Assembly: GCA_963925495.1 (NCBI GenBank)
Contig: CAWUST010000015.1
Coordinates: 1 to 15,494 of the forward strand
DNA length: 15,494 bases
Source of the DNA: UBA2108 sp963925495
GTDB lineage: Bacteria; Bacteroidota; Bacteroidia; Flavobacteriales_G; Salibacteraceae
Direction of reading: 5' to 3'
The position numbers and the translations under genes were made by a program. Under the pieces are notes generated by a model, which saw only the letters and a list, made by a program, of their open reading frames with translations, searched no databases and was not told where the DNA came from. This document shows, in pieces, positions 1 to 7,479 of the stretch (position 1 is its first letter; the number at the start of each line of letters is the position of its first letter).

Positions 1-710
1 TCACTTTCATCGTTAAAACAGCTTTTCATAAAACCATAGAAATCAATATATTAATCTAATCTAACGGATTGCTCTTTAAAAATCGTAAGCGCCAAAAGTT
101 TTTTTAATGTGATTTACATTATTTACACCTATAATTTATAAATCATTGAATATTAATGATTAAAGAAATTATAGTTGATATAGAGTGAACTAACTACTTT
201 TTATATCGAAAAAAAAAGGACATCTTCTCCTTTCACTCTAACCATGAAAATATATCGGATACTAATAACCAAATAGTTAGATAATAAACTGACTTTGTCT
301 CTTAAATAAAAAACAACCTCATACTATAAATGTTTAGAACTAAATAGACTATTTTAAAATTAATTTGGAGTTGCTAAAATGAAAAACGAAATACTAAAAC
401 CTTGACTAATAAATAAGATGTCTTAAGAGAAATATACGGATACTATTATGGCGAAAATTCCAGTTTTGTATTTAGAAAGTATGGCTCGCTAAAATGCATT
501 TCCTGCGGCAAATTAGGAATGCAATTGCATACTGTTTATGAAATTAAAATAAACAGACTAAATGTTTTAGGCATAAATTCTTCTGTGCTAGGTGCCATTT
601 TGTGAAGTGTAAGAAGTTTCTTCTCTTTTCTACCAATTCCTTCAAAAGGATCGATAATGGTATCTTAAGCTTTAATTAGTTTTGCAGGATAGGGTTACAG
701 ACCATTATTT
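1..710. other. Gene-poor, probably degraded region
   Basis: No reading frame with a credible start and family resemblance was found on either strand. Two stretches without usable starts stand out. A plus-strand frame from 417 to 605 is open for 62 codons and contains a CISC cysteine pair, but has no start before an internal ATG at 519. A minus-strand frame from about 706 down to 536 has one TAA at 665-667 and reads DTIIDPFEGIGRKEKKLL, which faintly recalls a DPF-x-G-x-G methyltransferase motif without the expected continuation. Either may be gene debris; neither can be named. A 9-bp inverted repeat and an imperfect direct repeat are reported separately. No tRNA-like fold was seen. Confidence 0.5.
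181..240. repeat. Perfect 9-bp inverted repeat, 42-nt spacer
   Basis: TAGAGTGAA at 181-189 is matched by its exact reverse complement TTCACTCTA at 232-240. The spacer contains an A-run (210-218). The wide spacing makes a terminator unlikely. It could be a binding site pair, a long-loop hairpin or chance in AT-rich DNA. No neighbouring gene helps decide. Confidence 0.3.
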
Positions 711-845
711 TTAATTTCCTCTATCTTCAAAATCTTCTAATTTTTTATCTTCAATTCTTTTAATTGCCAAATAAATAAGCAATAAAAAACATCCGCCAAA
801 AAATACAATTTGACCTCCAATAATAAAAATGGTAATCCATTCGAT
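711..845 (-). pseudogene. Small single-pass membrane protein lacking a start codon
   Basis: This minus-strand frame gives 44 codons ending in TAA at 711-713. It reads EWITIFIIGGQIVFFGG, then a hydrophobic CFLLLIYLAI segment, then a charged tail KRIEDKKLEDFEDRGN. That is the shape of a one-helix membrane protein with its charged tail on the cytoplasmic side. The first codon, where ATG would be expected just before Glu-Trp, is ATC (843-845). The frame is closed by TGA at 858-860, and no ATG, GTG or TTG lies between that stop and the helix. The restored gene would begin right after the stop of the YbjQ frame upstream, suggesting a two-gene unit. I infer start-codon loss by one substitution. Initiation at ATC cannot be excluded. 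Function unknown. Confidence 0.45.
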
Positions 846-846
846 T

Positions 847-1161
847 TTACAAAAATCTCACAGCTGTTCCGTCGGCCAATATTTTCGAAGCTCATTGCAT
901 AACCATAGACGCTGTCAGTCTCACATTTGCAATAGCAACGGCCCTCATTCTTTCGCCATCCTCAGTCATTCGATGCAATGCTTGCTCACGAGATTCAGCT
1001 TGAAGTTTGAAGTATTCGATAATTTCACCACCAATAATATGTTTAAAACTAGTAAAAATATCATTACTAATATGGTTAGCTCTTACAGTGCCTCCTCTTG
1101 CAATTCCACAAATTTCTGTTATTTCTTTATTCGGAATTGTCTCTGTATTTGATAATATCAT
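847..1161 (-). pseudogene. YbjQ/UPF0145-type protein broken by an in-frame TGA
   Basis: The protein starts MILSNTETIPNKEI at the ATG 1159-1161 and continues EICGIARGGTVRANHI and FKHIIGGEIIEY. This is the pattern of the YbjQ (UPF0145, so-called heavy-metal-binding) family, which forms small oligomeric beta-rich proteins of about 105 residues. After 89 residues it stops at TGA (892-894), directly after SMVMQ. Reading past the stop in the same frame gives ASKILADGTAVRFL and a TAA at 847-849. This matches the missing family C-terminus (G-A-S-E-I-L-A-Y-G-T-A-V), so a Gly GGA codon appears to have become TGA. The conserved Gly-Ala-Asp-Ala before the NVRL strand is also altered, to Arg-Ala-Val-Ala. 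The restored length is 104 residues. Several damaging substitutions without any frameshift indicate decay by point mutation, not a sequencing slip. Starts further upstream would add residues the family lacks. Confidence 0.75.
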
Positions 1162-1272
1162 GGTGTCTTTTAAATTATGAATGATCAAATTAGAGAATTC
1201 GTTCAAACAAAAAAAAAATTGGTGGAAGGTTTAGTATTAGGGAGAGGTAAGACTTGCTTATCGGGATTCTAA

Positions 1273-1309
1273 TTACTGGTGAAAATAATGAAGTTATTTT
1301 CACCAGTAA
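1273..1309 (-). terminator. Perfect 16-bp-stem hairpin, likely terminator
   Basis: TTACTGGTGAAAATAA (1273-1288) and its exact reverse complement (1294-1309) flank a 5-nt loop. The hairpin begins 26 nt past the stop codon of the thioredoxin-like gene on the minus strand, so it is well placed to end transcription of the long minus-strand unit. No clear T-tract follows on either side, so an intrinsic terminator or an RNA 3'-end stabiliser is inferred from position and stem strength. Confidence 0.7.
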
Positions 1310-1335
1310 AAGATAGTTCATTTATCAGTCAAAAA

Positions 1336-2892
1336 TTAGGGCTTTACCTCAGCTTTATCTTTAATATTTTGCAATGCCTCTTCTCTTTGAATATTTTTAT
1401 AGTCACGTATAAAATCCGGAAGTTGCTCAATACCAAGTTTTTTAGCGATAATTTTATTGTCTTTATCTAAAACATAAACCTGAGGAGTAGAGAATATGTC
1501 CCATATAGTCCTGAAATTTAAGCTGTTAAGAGTTGTTTTGTTTTTAGCCAAATAGTCATAAGCATTTTTGTTTATTTCTTTGGAGTCAGAAACATTTAAA
1601 AATTCTAGTTTATGGGTTTGAATAAAAGATTTCATTTGGATGTTTTCTAACTCGGTACATACCCCAAATACAAATACACCACTGTCTTTATAAAGCTGAT
1701 GCACTTCTTTGTCGAGTTGTGGAATGGCTTTTTTACAGTGTCCACATGTCGGGCTCCAGAATACGAGAACCTTTAAATCTGCTTTTATTTCGTGTAAGTT
1801 GTACCACTTGTTCTCAGAAGTATCAGGGAGAATGATATTTTGAGCCTCTTTTCCTATAAGAAGAGGTCGTAAAACATCTGCTCTATCGCATATTTTAGCA
1901 ACCGTTGCCGAATCAAGCCATTGAGCACCCTCATCTAAACAATAATATTTATCAGCCATATGCACAAAAACGCCATCCATTCCCATTATTTTAGATTTTT
2001 CGTAGTGGTTTGTAATCCAATGAACCACGTATTTAAAAACTTCTGGATTTGGACGCGATGCTTCTGCCATTTTATCTGCAGATTTATTGATTGAATCCAC
2101 AAATTGAAGCGTAAGTTTTTCTATATAATATTCTATCTTTTTCCCTAAAATTGGAGTTCTTAGAAGTCTACCATCAGTAAAATCAACATTATCTAAATAG
2201 TGATTTTTAAAGAAATTGTATTTCCATTGGCTTAGTTCAGCACCTTTTAATTCTGTGTTTTCAGGAACTTCAGGTTCTTCGCTAGTTTTAAATATTTTAG
2301 AAACAAAAGAATTGGAATTGGCCTCAATAAATTCTTTTTTATAGGTAATTACTTCTTCGTTTATTTTATTTATTTCTTCGGTAGCTAATTTCAAAGAATC
2401 TTTTTTTGTGCCGGTAGTATCCGCTTTAAATTGTGATATTTGTGTTCTGTAAGGCTCTGCTTTCAACCCTTTTTCCCCCATGATAAGTTGAAATTTGTAG
2501 AATAGTTTATTCTCTTCCGATTCCAAAATTCTCATATCTTCCACCAACGAACCAAATTTAGTTTCCAAAACGATTCGTTTTTCTTTTCCGCTTACAACCA
2601 ATTCAAAGTAACTTCCTTTGTCTGGCATTACCACTAAATAGATTCCACCTGGAATAGAATCTTTTTCTAGTACGAAAGTGTTTTTGGACACAGCAAAAGC
2701 GGTGTCGTAATAGTATTGTTTTAAACCAAAATAGTTAGCAATAACCAACATGGAATCGTCAACTCCTTCTACTTTAAATTCTAAATGAAACTTATTGATA
2801 GTGCTTCCGGCTTCCTTTTTTTCTTTAGCGGCAAAGCCACTGAGTGTTCCAAGAGAAATGGCTAATACGGTAATTATTCTAAAAATATTCAT
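1336..2892 (-). CDS. TlpA-like thioredoxin-fold protein, exported
   Basis: Probable envelope thiol-disulfide protein of 518 residues. I chose the ATG at 2890-2892 because it places a classic signal peptide (MNIFRIITVLAISLGTLSG, cut near residue 21) at the N-terminus; the longer frame adds 24 residues before it. Residues about 29-126 look like the beta-rich DUF4369-type domain often found in Bacteroidota TlpA-like proteins. Residues 127-230 are charged and partly helical. Residues 233-350 resemble DUF5106. Residues about 360-490 form the thioredoxin fold, with the active site CGHC at 383-386 (in VFWSPTCGHCKK) and a Thr-cis-Pro loop at 469-470. There is no lipobox cysteine after the signal sequence, so the protein is expected to be soluble in the periplasm. 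The likely role is disulfide reduction or exchange; the partner is unknown. It follows psd by 158 bp and may have its own promoter, although none is clear. Confidence 0.85.
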   Translation of the reverse strand: MNIFRIITVLAISLGTLSGFAAKEKKEAGSTINKFHLEFKVEGVDDSMLVIANYFGLKQYYYDTAFAVSKNTFVLEKDSIPGGIYLVVMPDKGSYFELVVSGKEKRIVLETKFGSLVEDMRILESEENKLFYKFQLIMGEKGLKAEPYRTQISQFKADTTGTKKDSLKLATEEINKINEEVITYKKEFIEANSNSFVSKIFKTSEEPEVPENTELKGAELSQWKYNFFKNHYLDNVDFTDGRLLRTPILGKKIEYYIEKLTLQFVDSINKSADKMAEASRPNPEVFKYVVHWITNHYEKSKIMGMDGVFVHMADKYYCLDEGAQWLDSATVAKICDRADVLRPLLIGKEAQNIILPDTSENKWYNLHEIKADLKVLVFWSPTCGHCKKAIPQLDKEVHQLYKDSGVFVFGVCTELENIQMKSFIQTHKLEFLNVSDSKEINKNAYDYLAKNKTTLNSLNFRTIWDIFSTPQVYVLDKDNKIIAKKLGIEQLPDFIRDYKNIQREEALQNIKDKAEVKP

Positions 2893-3050
2893 GGTGAAAT
2901 TTTGTTTTAAAAAGGTAGTAAAAGTAAATAGAATGCCTGATTTAAAGTGCATAAAATATGTCAATCAAAGGTGAAGGTGTACATCTCATTTTTTGGGTTG
3001 CTTAACAAGTCATTAACAGATAAAAAGTGTTAAGAAAAAATTAAGTGGAA

Positions 3051-3707
3051 TTATGAAAAAGTTGCTATCGTACTTATTTTTCCCGTTACTTTTTGATTGA
3101 GAGATACTTTAATATCTGCGTCTAAAGGCAGTAATAGGTCAACACGCGACCCGAATTTTATAAAACCAATTTCCTCCCCTTGTTCCATGTTATTATCTAA
3201 TTCTGGGTAATAACAGATTCGTCTCGCAACAAAACCGGCTATTTGCCTAACCAATACAGAAGCTTTTGAGTTTTCAAAAACAAAAGTGGTTCTTTCGTTG
3301 TCATTAGATGACTTAGGATTCCATGCCAATAAAAATTTTCCGGGGTGGTATTTTACGTATTTCACTATTCCAGAAATAGGAGACCAATTACAGTGCACGT
3401 TTAAAGGGGACATAAAAATAGAAACTTGAATTCTTTTTTCGTTGTAATATTCGGTTTCCATTATTTCTTCAATTACAACCACGGTGCCATCAGCAGGGGA
3501 GAGAACTAAATTTTCATCTTGTTCTGCTTTACGGGCTGGAAGTCTAAAAAATTGAATCACCGCTATTAAGAAGACGAAGGATAGGATCCAAAAGATTGAA
3601 ATTAGTGGTGGGTATGCCTTAATGAAAGGCAAAAGCAAAACATTGAATATAAGCATTACAAATGCTGTAATAATTATGGTTGCTGTTCCTTCTTTATGAA
3701 TTGTCAT
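3051..3707 (-). CDS. psd: Phosphatidylserine decarboxylase, short (Psd-related) form
   Basis: Converts phosphatidylserine to phosphatidylethanolamine at the inner membrane. The 218 residues match the short proenzyme type common in Bacteroidota. Two membrane segments (about 11-29 and 36-54) are followed by LSPADGTV (69-76, catalytic Asp73) and the MSPLNVH motif (99-105, His105). The self-cleavage site is FGS at 185-187: Ser187 would become the pyruvoyl group of the small alpha chain, with the cut after Gly186. E. coli-type enzymes carry LGST at this place. The gene lies 30 bp behind cdsA on the same strand. CdsA supplies CDP-diacylglycerol and Psd performs the last step of the same pathway. 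The intervening enzyme, phosphatidylserine synthase, is not in the window. Confidence 0.93.
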   Translation of the reverse strand: MTIHKEGTATIIITAFVMLIFNVLLLPFIKAYPPLISIFWILSFVFLIAVIQFFRLPARKAEQDENLVLSPADGTVVVIEEIMETEYYNEKRIQVSIFMSPLNVHCNWSPISGIVKYVKYHPGKFLLAWNPKSSNDNERTTFVFENSKASVLVRQIAGFVARRICYYPELDNNMEQGEEIGFIKFGSRVDLLLPLDADIKVSLNQKVTGKISTIATFS

Positions 3708-3737
3708 GCGTCAAAAATATAAATCTAGTCTTTTGAA

Positions 3738-4604
3738 TTATAAAAAGGCGCAATACTTTATGTACAAATAAACCAATACAAATGGAATAGACATAATTAG
3801 AGCATCAAAACGATCTAAAATCCCACCATGACCTGGTAAAAAACTGCCCGAATCTTTAATGTTTAAGCTTCTTTTAAGCTTCGATTCAACCAAATCACCT
3901 AATGTACCTATTACAGACAATATGGTAGAAATAACGATCCAATCTATCCATTCTATATTTTTATTTTCAAAATAATCAATGGTATCTATCAGCCAAAACA
4001 TTAAATAAGCCCAAAGCCAAGCACTTATTAACCCACCAATAAACCCTTCCCAAGTTTTGCCAGGAGAAATGGAAGGGAAAAGTTTGTGCTTTCCAAATAA
4101 TGAGCCCCAGATATAAGCCCAGCTATCGTTTGCCCATAATGTCATTATTATTCCTGCAAGAACCCAAGGACTAAAATTGTAAGCTGGTAATTGTTGAATA
4201 TCTACTACCAAATAATTCAGCATTGTAAAAGGAAGTGCTATGTAGATAACTCCTGCCAATGTGTATGAAATATTAAAAAACGGATTTTTATGTTTTCGAA
4301 AAACCTCGATTAAAAAAACAAAATACATAAGTGGGATATTTATTAATAAAAAATACCAATCTTGAAATTGAGATTGAACGTAGGCGAAATTCGTAACAAA
4401 AAGGCAAAACCCTATTAATATTCCTCCAAATAATTGTGGGTTGCCGCCCGATTTTTTAATTAATCGGTAAAATTCAATCTGACCCATTATAGCAGCCAAG
4501 AGCCAAGTTGCGCCAAAAGATAATGGCGAATAAATAGAGCCACCTATTATAAAAATAAAAAATAGAACACCAGTTCCCAACCGCTGACCAAAATCGGACA
4601 TCAT
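3738..4604 (-). CDS. cdsA: Phosphatidate cytidylyltransferase (CDP-diacylglycerol synthase)
   Basis: Integral membrane enzyme making CDP-diacylglycerol from phosphatidate and CTP, the common precursor of phospholipids. The 288 residues are mostly hydrophobic helices, starting with GVLFFIFIIGGSIY. The family signature is complete near the C-terminus: SKLKRSLNIKDSG (241-253), then LPGHGGILDRFD (256-267), including the metal-binding Lys-Asp and Asp-Arg-x-Asp residues. SPGKTWEGFIGG (180-191) is the other conserved loop. Two ATG codons lie in tandem at the start (4602-4604 and 4599-4601). The first overlaps the TGA of the upstream DUF2007 gene in an ATGA junction, suggesting translational coupling, so I kept it; the second is equally possible. 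Part of the minus-strand unit from rsfS to psd. Confidence 0.94.
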   Translation of the reverse strand: MMSDFGQRLGTGVLFFIFIIGGSIYSPLSFGATWLLAAIMGQIEFYRLIKKSGGNPQLFGGILIGFCLFVTNFAYVQSQFQDWYFLLINIPLMYFVFLIEVFRKHKNPFFNISYTLAGVIYIALPFTMLNYLVVDIQQLPAYNFSPWVLAGIIMTLWANDSWAYIWGSLFGKHKLFPSISPGKTWEGFIGGLISAWLWAYLMFWLIDTIDYFENKNIEWIDWIVISTILSVIGTLGDLVESKLKRSLNIKDSGSFLPGHGGILDRFDALIMSIPFVLVYLYIKYCAFL

Positions 4605-4822
4605 TTTGTCTTTCCCTCCGAACTTAAAATTTGTACAGCTTGAAAGGCGTTATCTTTTGCAACGTAAATATCAATAGAACTACTTGTATTCAAGTGAATA
4701 TGCATAGATACTTGGTTGGAAACTCTGGTAGATGGGATATTATTGTCCAATAAGATTCTTTCTATAAACTGAGACTCAATTTCAGATGAGACAACGCATA
4801 CTTTTACCCAATCGGACTCCAT
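4601..4822 (-). CDS. Small DUF2007-type protein
   Basis: A 73-residue soluble protein with the arrangement of the DUF2007 (putative signal-transducing) family. The N-terminal part is WVKVCVVSSEIESQFIERILLDNNIPS (spanning residues 5-31), then a beta-rich middle and DIYVAKDNAFQAVQILSS near the end. This beta-alpha-beta shape resembles small ligand-binding or regulatory folds, but no biochemical role is established that I can cite. It sits between ftsH (22-bp gap) and cdsA (4-bp ATGA overlap), so it is almost surely co-transcribed and coupled to cdsA. A link with membrane lipid synthesis or FtsH turnover is only inference from position. Confidence 0.8.
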   Translation of the reverse strand: MESDWVKVCVVSSEIESQFIERILLDNNIPSTRVSNQVSMHIHLNTSSSIDIYVAKDNAFQAVQILSSEGKTK

Positions 4823-4844
4823 AATATTAGGAGCTCAAAAATAA

Positions 4845-6971
4845 TTATTCCTCGCTTTTGGCGGTAGGTTCTTCTTTCTTATTCTCTAAAGCAGTTTCTT
4901 CACGAACTTTTCCGTTTGGGGATCGAACATTTCGAGCAGCTTTTTCCTTATCTTCAGCAGCTTTTTGAATTTTTTTAGCTTTTTGTTTTTTTCGTTCAGC
5001 ACTTTTAATAGCCTCGTCTTTTTCTTCTTTTTCTCTTTCTATATCCCGATCAAATGTTCGTTTTCCGAATATTTTCTCCATATCTTCTTTAAAAATAACT
5101 TCTTTTTCTAGAAGTAATTCGGCAACCTGTTCAAGTAAATCTTTGTTTTTAGAAAGTAAATCTATAGTGTCTGTGTATGCTTTTTCAATATAGGCACTTA
5201 CTTCTTGGTCAATTATTTCGGCCGTTTTTTCAGAATACGGCTTTTGAAACGAATACTCGCTTTGCCCTGAAGAATCATAATAAGAAATATTGCCTACTTT
5301 TTTATTTAAACCATAGTAAACTACCATGCTATAAACTTGTTTGGTAACTTTTTCTAAATCGGAAAGGGCACCAGTACTAATTTTATCAAAAGTTAATTTT
5401 TCGGAAGCTCTTCCACCTAAAGCAGCCATTACTTCATCCCGCATTTGTTCTTCAGTGGTAATTTGCCTTTCATCGGGTAAATACCAAGCAGCTCCAAGAG
5501 ATCGTCCCCGAGGAACAATAGTTACTTTTACTAAAGGCGAAGCGTGTTCCAATAACCAACTTACTGTGGCATGACCAGCTTCATGATATGCTATTGCTTT
5601 TTTCTCAGAAGGGGTAATAATTTTGTTTTTCTTTTCAAGACCACCAACAACTCTATCCACGGCATCAATAAAGTCTTGTTTTCCAACTTTCTTTTTGTTT
5701 TTACGGGCAGCAATTAGGGCAGCTTCATTACAAACATTTGCTATATCGGCTCCAGAAAATCCTGGAGTTTGTCGAGCTAATAAATCTACATTAATAGAAT
5801 CATCTGTTTTAATTGGTTTTAAGTGAACTTCAAAGATCGCTCTTCTACCATGCAAATCAGGCATGTCAACAATTATTTGTCTATCGAATCTGCCAGGGCG
5901 AAGTAAAGCACTGTCTAACACATCAGCACGGTTTGTTGCTGCCAAAATAATGACTCCGGTATTATCTCCAAAACCGTCCATCTCCGTAAGTAATTGATTT
6001 AGAGTATTTTCACGTTCATCGTTTGAGCCTTGCATTGCGTTTTTACCTCTTGCTCTTCCTATTGCATCTATTTCGTCAATAAATATAATAGATGGGGATT
6101 TTTCTTTGGCTTGTTTGAAAAGATCTCTTACTCTAGAAGCACCAACACCAACAAACATTTCTACAAAATCAGATCCAGAAAGAGAGAAAAATGGTACTTG
6201 TGCTTCGCCTGCTACTGCCTTGGCAAGCAATGTTTTTCCTGTACCTGGTGAGCCAACTAAAAGAGCTCCTTTCGGTATCCTTGCTCCTAAATCAGTATAT
6301 CGTTTAGGGTTTTGTAGAAAATCCACAATTTCTTGTACTTCTTCTTTTGCCTCTTCTTGTCCGGCTACATCATCAAAAGTTATTTTTACACTATCGTTTT
6401 CGTCAAAAAGTTTGGCCTTCGATTTTCCAATATTAAAAATTTGGCCGCCGCCACCGCCACCTCCCATTTTTCTTAAAATAAAAAACCAAATTCCTATCAT
6501 TATAGCAATTGGAAGAAGCCAGCCAATTTCGTTGCCCCAACTTTTCTCGGTTTTATTTTCATAAATCAGGTCGTTTTCGTTACCCCATTTAGTTAGTTTT
6601 TTTCCAAATTCTTCAGGGAAGCCTATTTCCATTTCAAAGTGAGGGCCAGTTTCTCCGGATTTCCCTAATATTCCGTCTTTAAGCTTGCTTTTGTATTCTT
6701 CTTTTTGAAGAGCATCTGGCTTCAAATAAATTCGGGCTATTTCATTATTGATGATGACAATTTTATTGATATCGCTATTTTCAACCATGCTTTCCAACTC
6801 AATTGGATTTACAGATGGATTATTAGGGCCATAACTAAAAAGTATATTTCCAATCAAGAAAACTCCTATTATGGCATAAATCCAATAAAAATTGAATTGT
6901 TTGGTCGGTTTTTTTTGCCTTTTCACAGGCGGTTTATTAGTTGCGCCTTTTTTTTGTTTTTTATCGCTCAT
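4845..6971 (-). CDS. ftsH: ATP-dependent zinc metalloprotease FtsH
   Basis: Membrane-anchored AAA+ protease that extracts and degrades unneeded or damaged membrane and cytosolic proteins. I start at the ATG 6969-6971 (708 residues); the longer frame begins at TTG three codons upstream. Order of parts: Lys-rich N-tail, membrane helix 30-47, periplasmic domain about 50-145, helix 151-168, a seven-glycine stretch 170-176, AAA+ module with Walker A GSPGTGKT (240-247), Walker B IIFIDEID (295-302) and the second region of homology with the arginine fingers (345-364), then the peptidase with HEAGH (463-467) and the third zinc ligand Asp538 in GALSDLEK. Walker A has Ser where FtsH usually has Pro; other catalytic residues are normal. 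The last 60 or so residues are a charged, Lys/Glu-rich, probably coiled tail. It follows rsfS by 16 bp and precedes the DUF2007 gene by 22 bp. Confidence 0.97.
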   Translation of the reverse strand: MSDKKQKKGATNKPPVKRQKKPTKQFNFYWIYAIIGVFLIGNILFSYGPNNPSVNPIELESMVENSDINKIVIINNEIARIYLKPDALQKEEYKSKLKDGILGKSGETGPHFEMEIGFPEEFGKKLTKWGNENDLIYENKTEKSWGNEIGWLLPIAIMIGIWFFILRKMGGGGGGGQIFNIGKSKAKLFDENDSVKITFDDVAGQEEAKEEVQEIVDFLQNPKRYTDLGARIPKGALLVGSPGTGKTLLAKAVAGEAQVPFFSLSGSDFVEMFVGVGASRVRDLFKQAKEKSPSIIFIDEIDAIGRARGKNAMQGSNDERENTLNQLLTEMDGFGDNTGVIILAATNRADVLDSALLRPGRFDRQIIVDMPDLHGRRAIFEVHLKPIKTDDSINVDLLARQTPGFSGADIANVCNEAALIAARKNKKKVGKQDFIDAVDRVVGGLEKKNKIITPSEKKAIAYHEAGHATVSWLLEHASPLVKVTIVPRGRSLGAAWYLPDERQITTEEQMRDEVMAALGGRASEKLTFDKISTGALSDLEKVTKQVYSMVVYYGLNKKVGNISYYDSSGQSEYSFQKPYSEKTAEIIDQEVSAYIEKAYTDTIDLLSKNKDLLEQVAELLLEKEVIFKEDMEKIFGKRTFDRDIEREKEEKDEAIKSAERKKQKAKKIQKAAEDKEKAARNVRSPNGKVREETALENKKEEPTAKSEE

Positions 6972-6987
6972 ATTGTGCAAGCCAATT

Positions 6988-7365
6988 TTATTCAGCAGAG
7001 TCTATTGTGGTAATTTTGGCATCTGCCCAAAGATCTTCAAGTCTATAAAAATCTCTTTTTTCTTTTATAAATACGTGCGCTACCACGTTACTGTAGTCAA
7101 CAAGGACCCATTCACAATTATCTAATCCTTCAATGTGCCAAGGTCTTTCCGATAGGTTGCTTCTTGTTTCTTTTTTTATTGAATTTGTAATTGCTCTTAC
7201 TTGAGTAGCAGAGGTTGCGTGACAAACAACAAAAAAATCACTTACGGCACTATCTATTTCTCTTAAATCGAGAACGGATATTCCTTCTCCTTTTAATTCT
7301 TCAATTCCTTTTACAACTGCATCGCATAGCAATTCTGAATTTATTGCTTTGGTGTTACTTTCCAT
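6988..7365 (-). CDS. rsfS: Ribosomal silencing factor RsfS
   Basis: Small factor that binds uL14 on the large ribosomal subunit and blocks joining of the subunits, lowering translation in poor conditions. The 125 residues from the ATG at 7363-7365 fit the family. The frame extends to a TTG at 7408-7410, but that extension runs through the promoter and is rejected. Recognisable features are the N-terminal helix ending in GIEELKGEGISVLDLREI, the SDFFVVCHATSATQVRAI segment, and the signature ERPWHIEGLDNCEWVLVDYSN followed by VVAHVF. First gene of the minus-strand run, about a dozen nt behind its predicted transcription start and 16 bp ahead of ftsH. Confidence 0.93.
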   Translation of the reverse strand: MESNTKAINSELLCDAVVKGIEELKGEGISVLDLREIDSAVSDFFVVCHATSATQVRAITNSIKKETRSNLSERPWHIEGLDNCEWVLVDYSNVVAHVFIKEKRDFYRLEDLWADAKITTIDSAE

Positions 7366-7382
7366 TCTTATTTTTAGATTTG
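7348..7382 (+). promoter_or_regulatory. Candidate promoter for the biotin ligase gene
   Basis: TAGATTTG (7375-7382) matches the Bacteroidota -7 consensus TAnnTTTG exactly. TTTG at 7348-7351 lies 23 nt upstream, at the long end of the accepted spacing, and inside the first codons of rsfS. Transcription would start near 7388 and leave a leader of about 90 nt before the ATG at 7480. The -7 box is stronger evidence than the upstream element. Confidence 0.45.
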
Positions 7383-7410
7383 CAAAAGTAAGAAATTTTA
7401 AAGCTTGCAA
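7383..7410 (-). promoter_or_regulatory. Promoter of the rsfS-ftsH-cdsA-psd run
   Basis: Read on the minus strand, TTG (7408-7410), 17 nt, then TACTTTTG (7390-7383) fits the Bacteroidota consensus TTG-N17-23-TAnnTTTG. Transcription should begin near 7378, giving a leader of about a dozen nt before the rsfS ATG. The short leader without a Shine-Dalgarno sequence is normal for this phylum. The -7 box abuts that of the divergent candidate promoter. Confidence 0.65.
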
Positions 7411-7479
7411 TATATTAGTGAGGCATCATTTAAAGGGTGTTGGTTATTTAACACATTTTACATTCTAAAGAAGACATCA

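Noticed and set aside
448..492. Short plus-strand ORF MAKIPVLYLESMAR
   Set aside because: Only 14 codons, no recognisable context, and another frame of the same stretch is longer.
892..894. TGA read as glycine (alternative genetic code)
   Set aside because: The Gly-to-TGA change would fit a UGA=Gly code, but the DUF2007 gene ends at a TGA exactly where the family should end, and the same YbjQ gene has other damaging substitutions. A simple nonsense mutation is enough.
829..1152. 107-codon plus-strand ORF opposite the YbjQ frame
   Set aside because: The minus-strand frame shows clear family motifs; this one is its shadow, rich in Cys, His and Ser without any recognisable pattern.
6106..6564. 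152-codon plus-strand ORF inside ftsH
   Set aside because: Antisense shadow of the conserved AAA+ domain; proline- and serine-rich translation mirrors the glycine codons of ftsH.
7366..7479. TTG-started N-terminal extensions of rsfS and the biotin ligase
   Set aside because: Both would run through the promoter pair, overlap each other and add residues not expected for the families.
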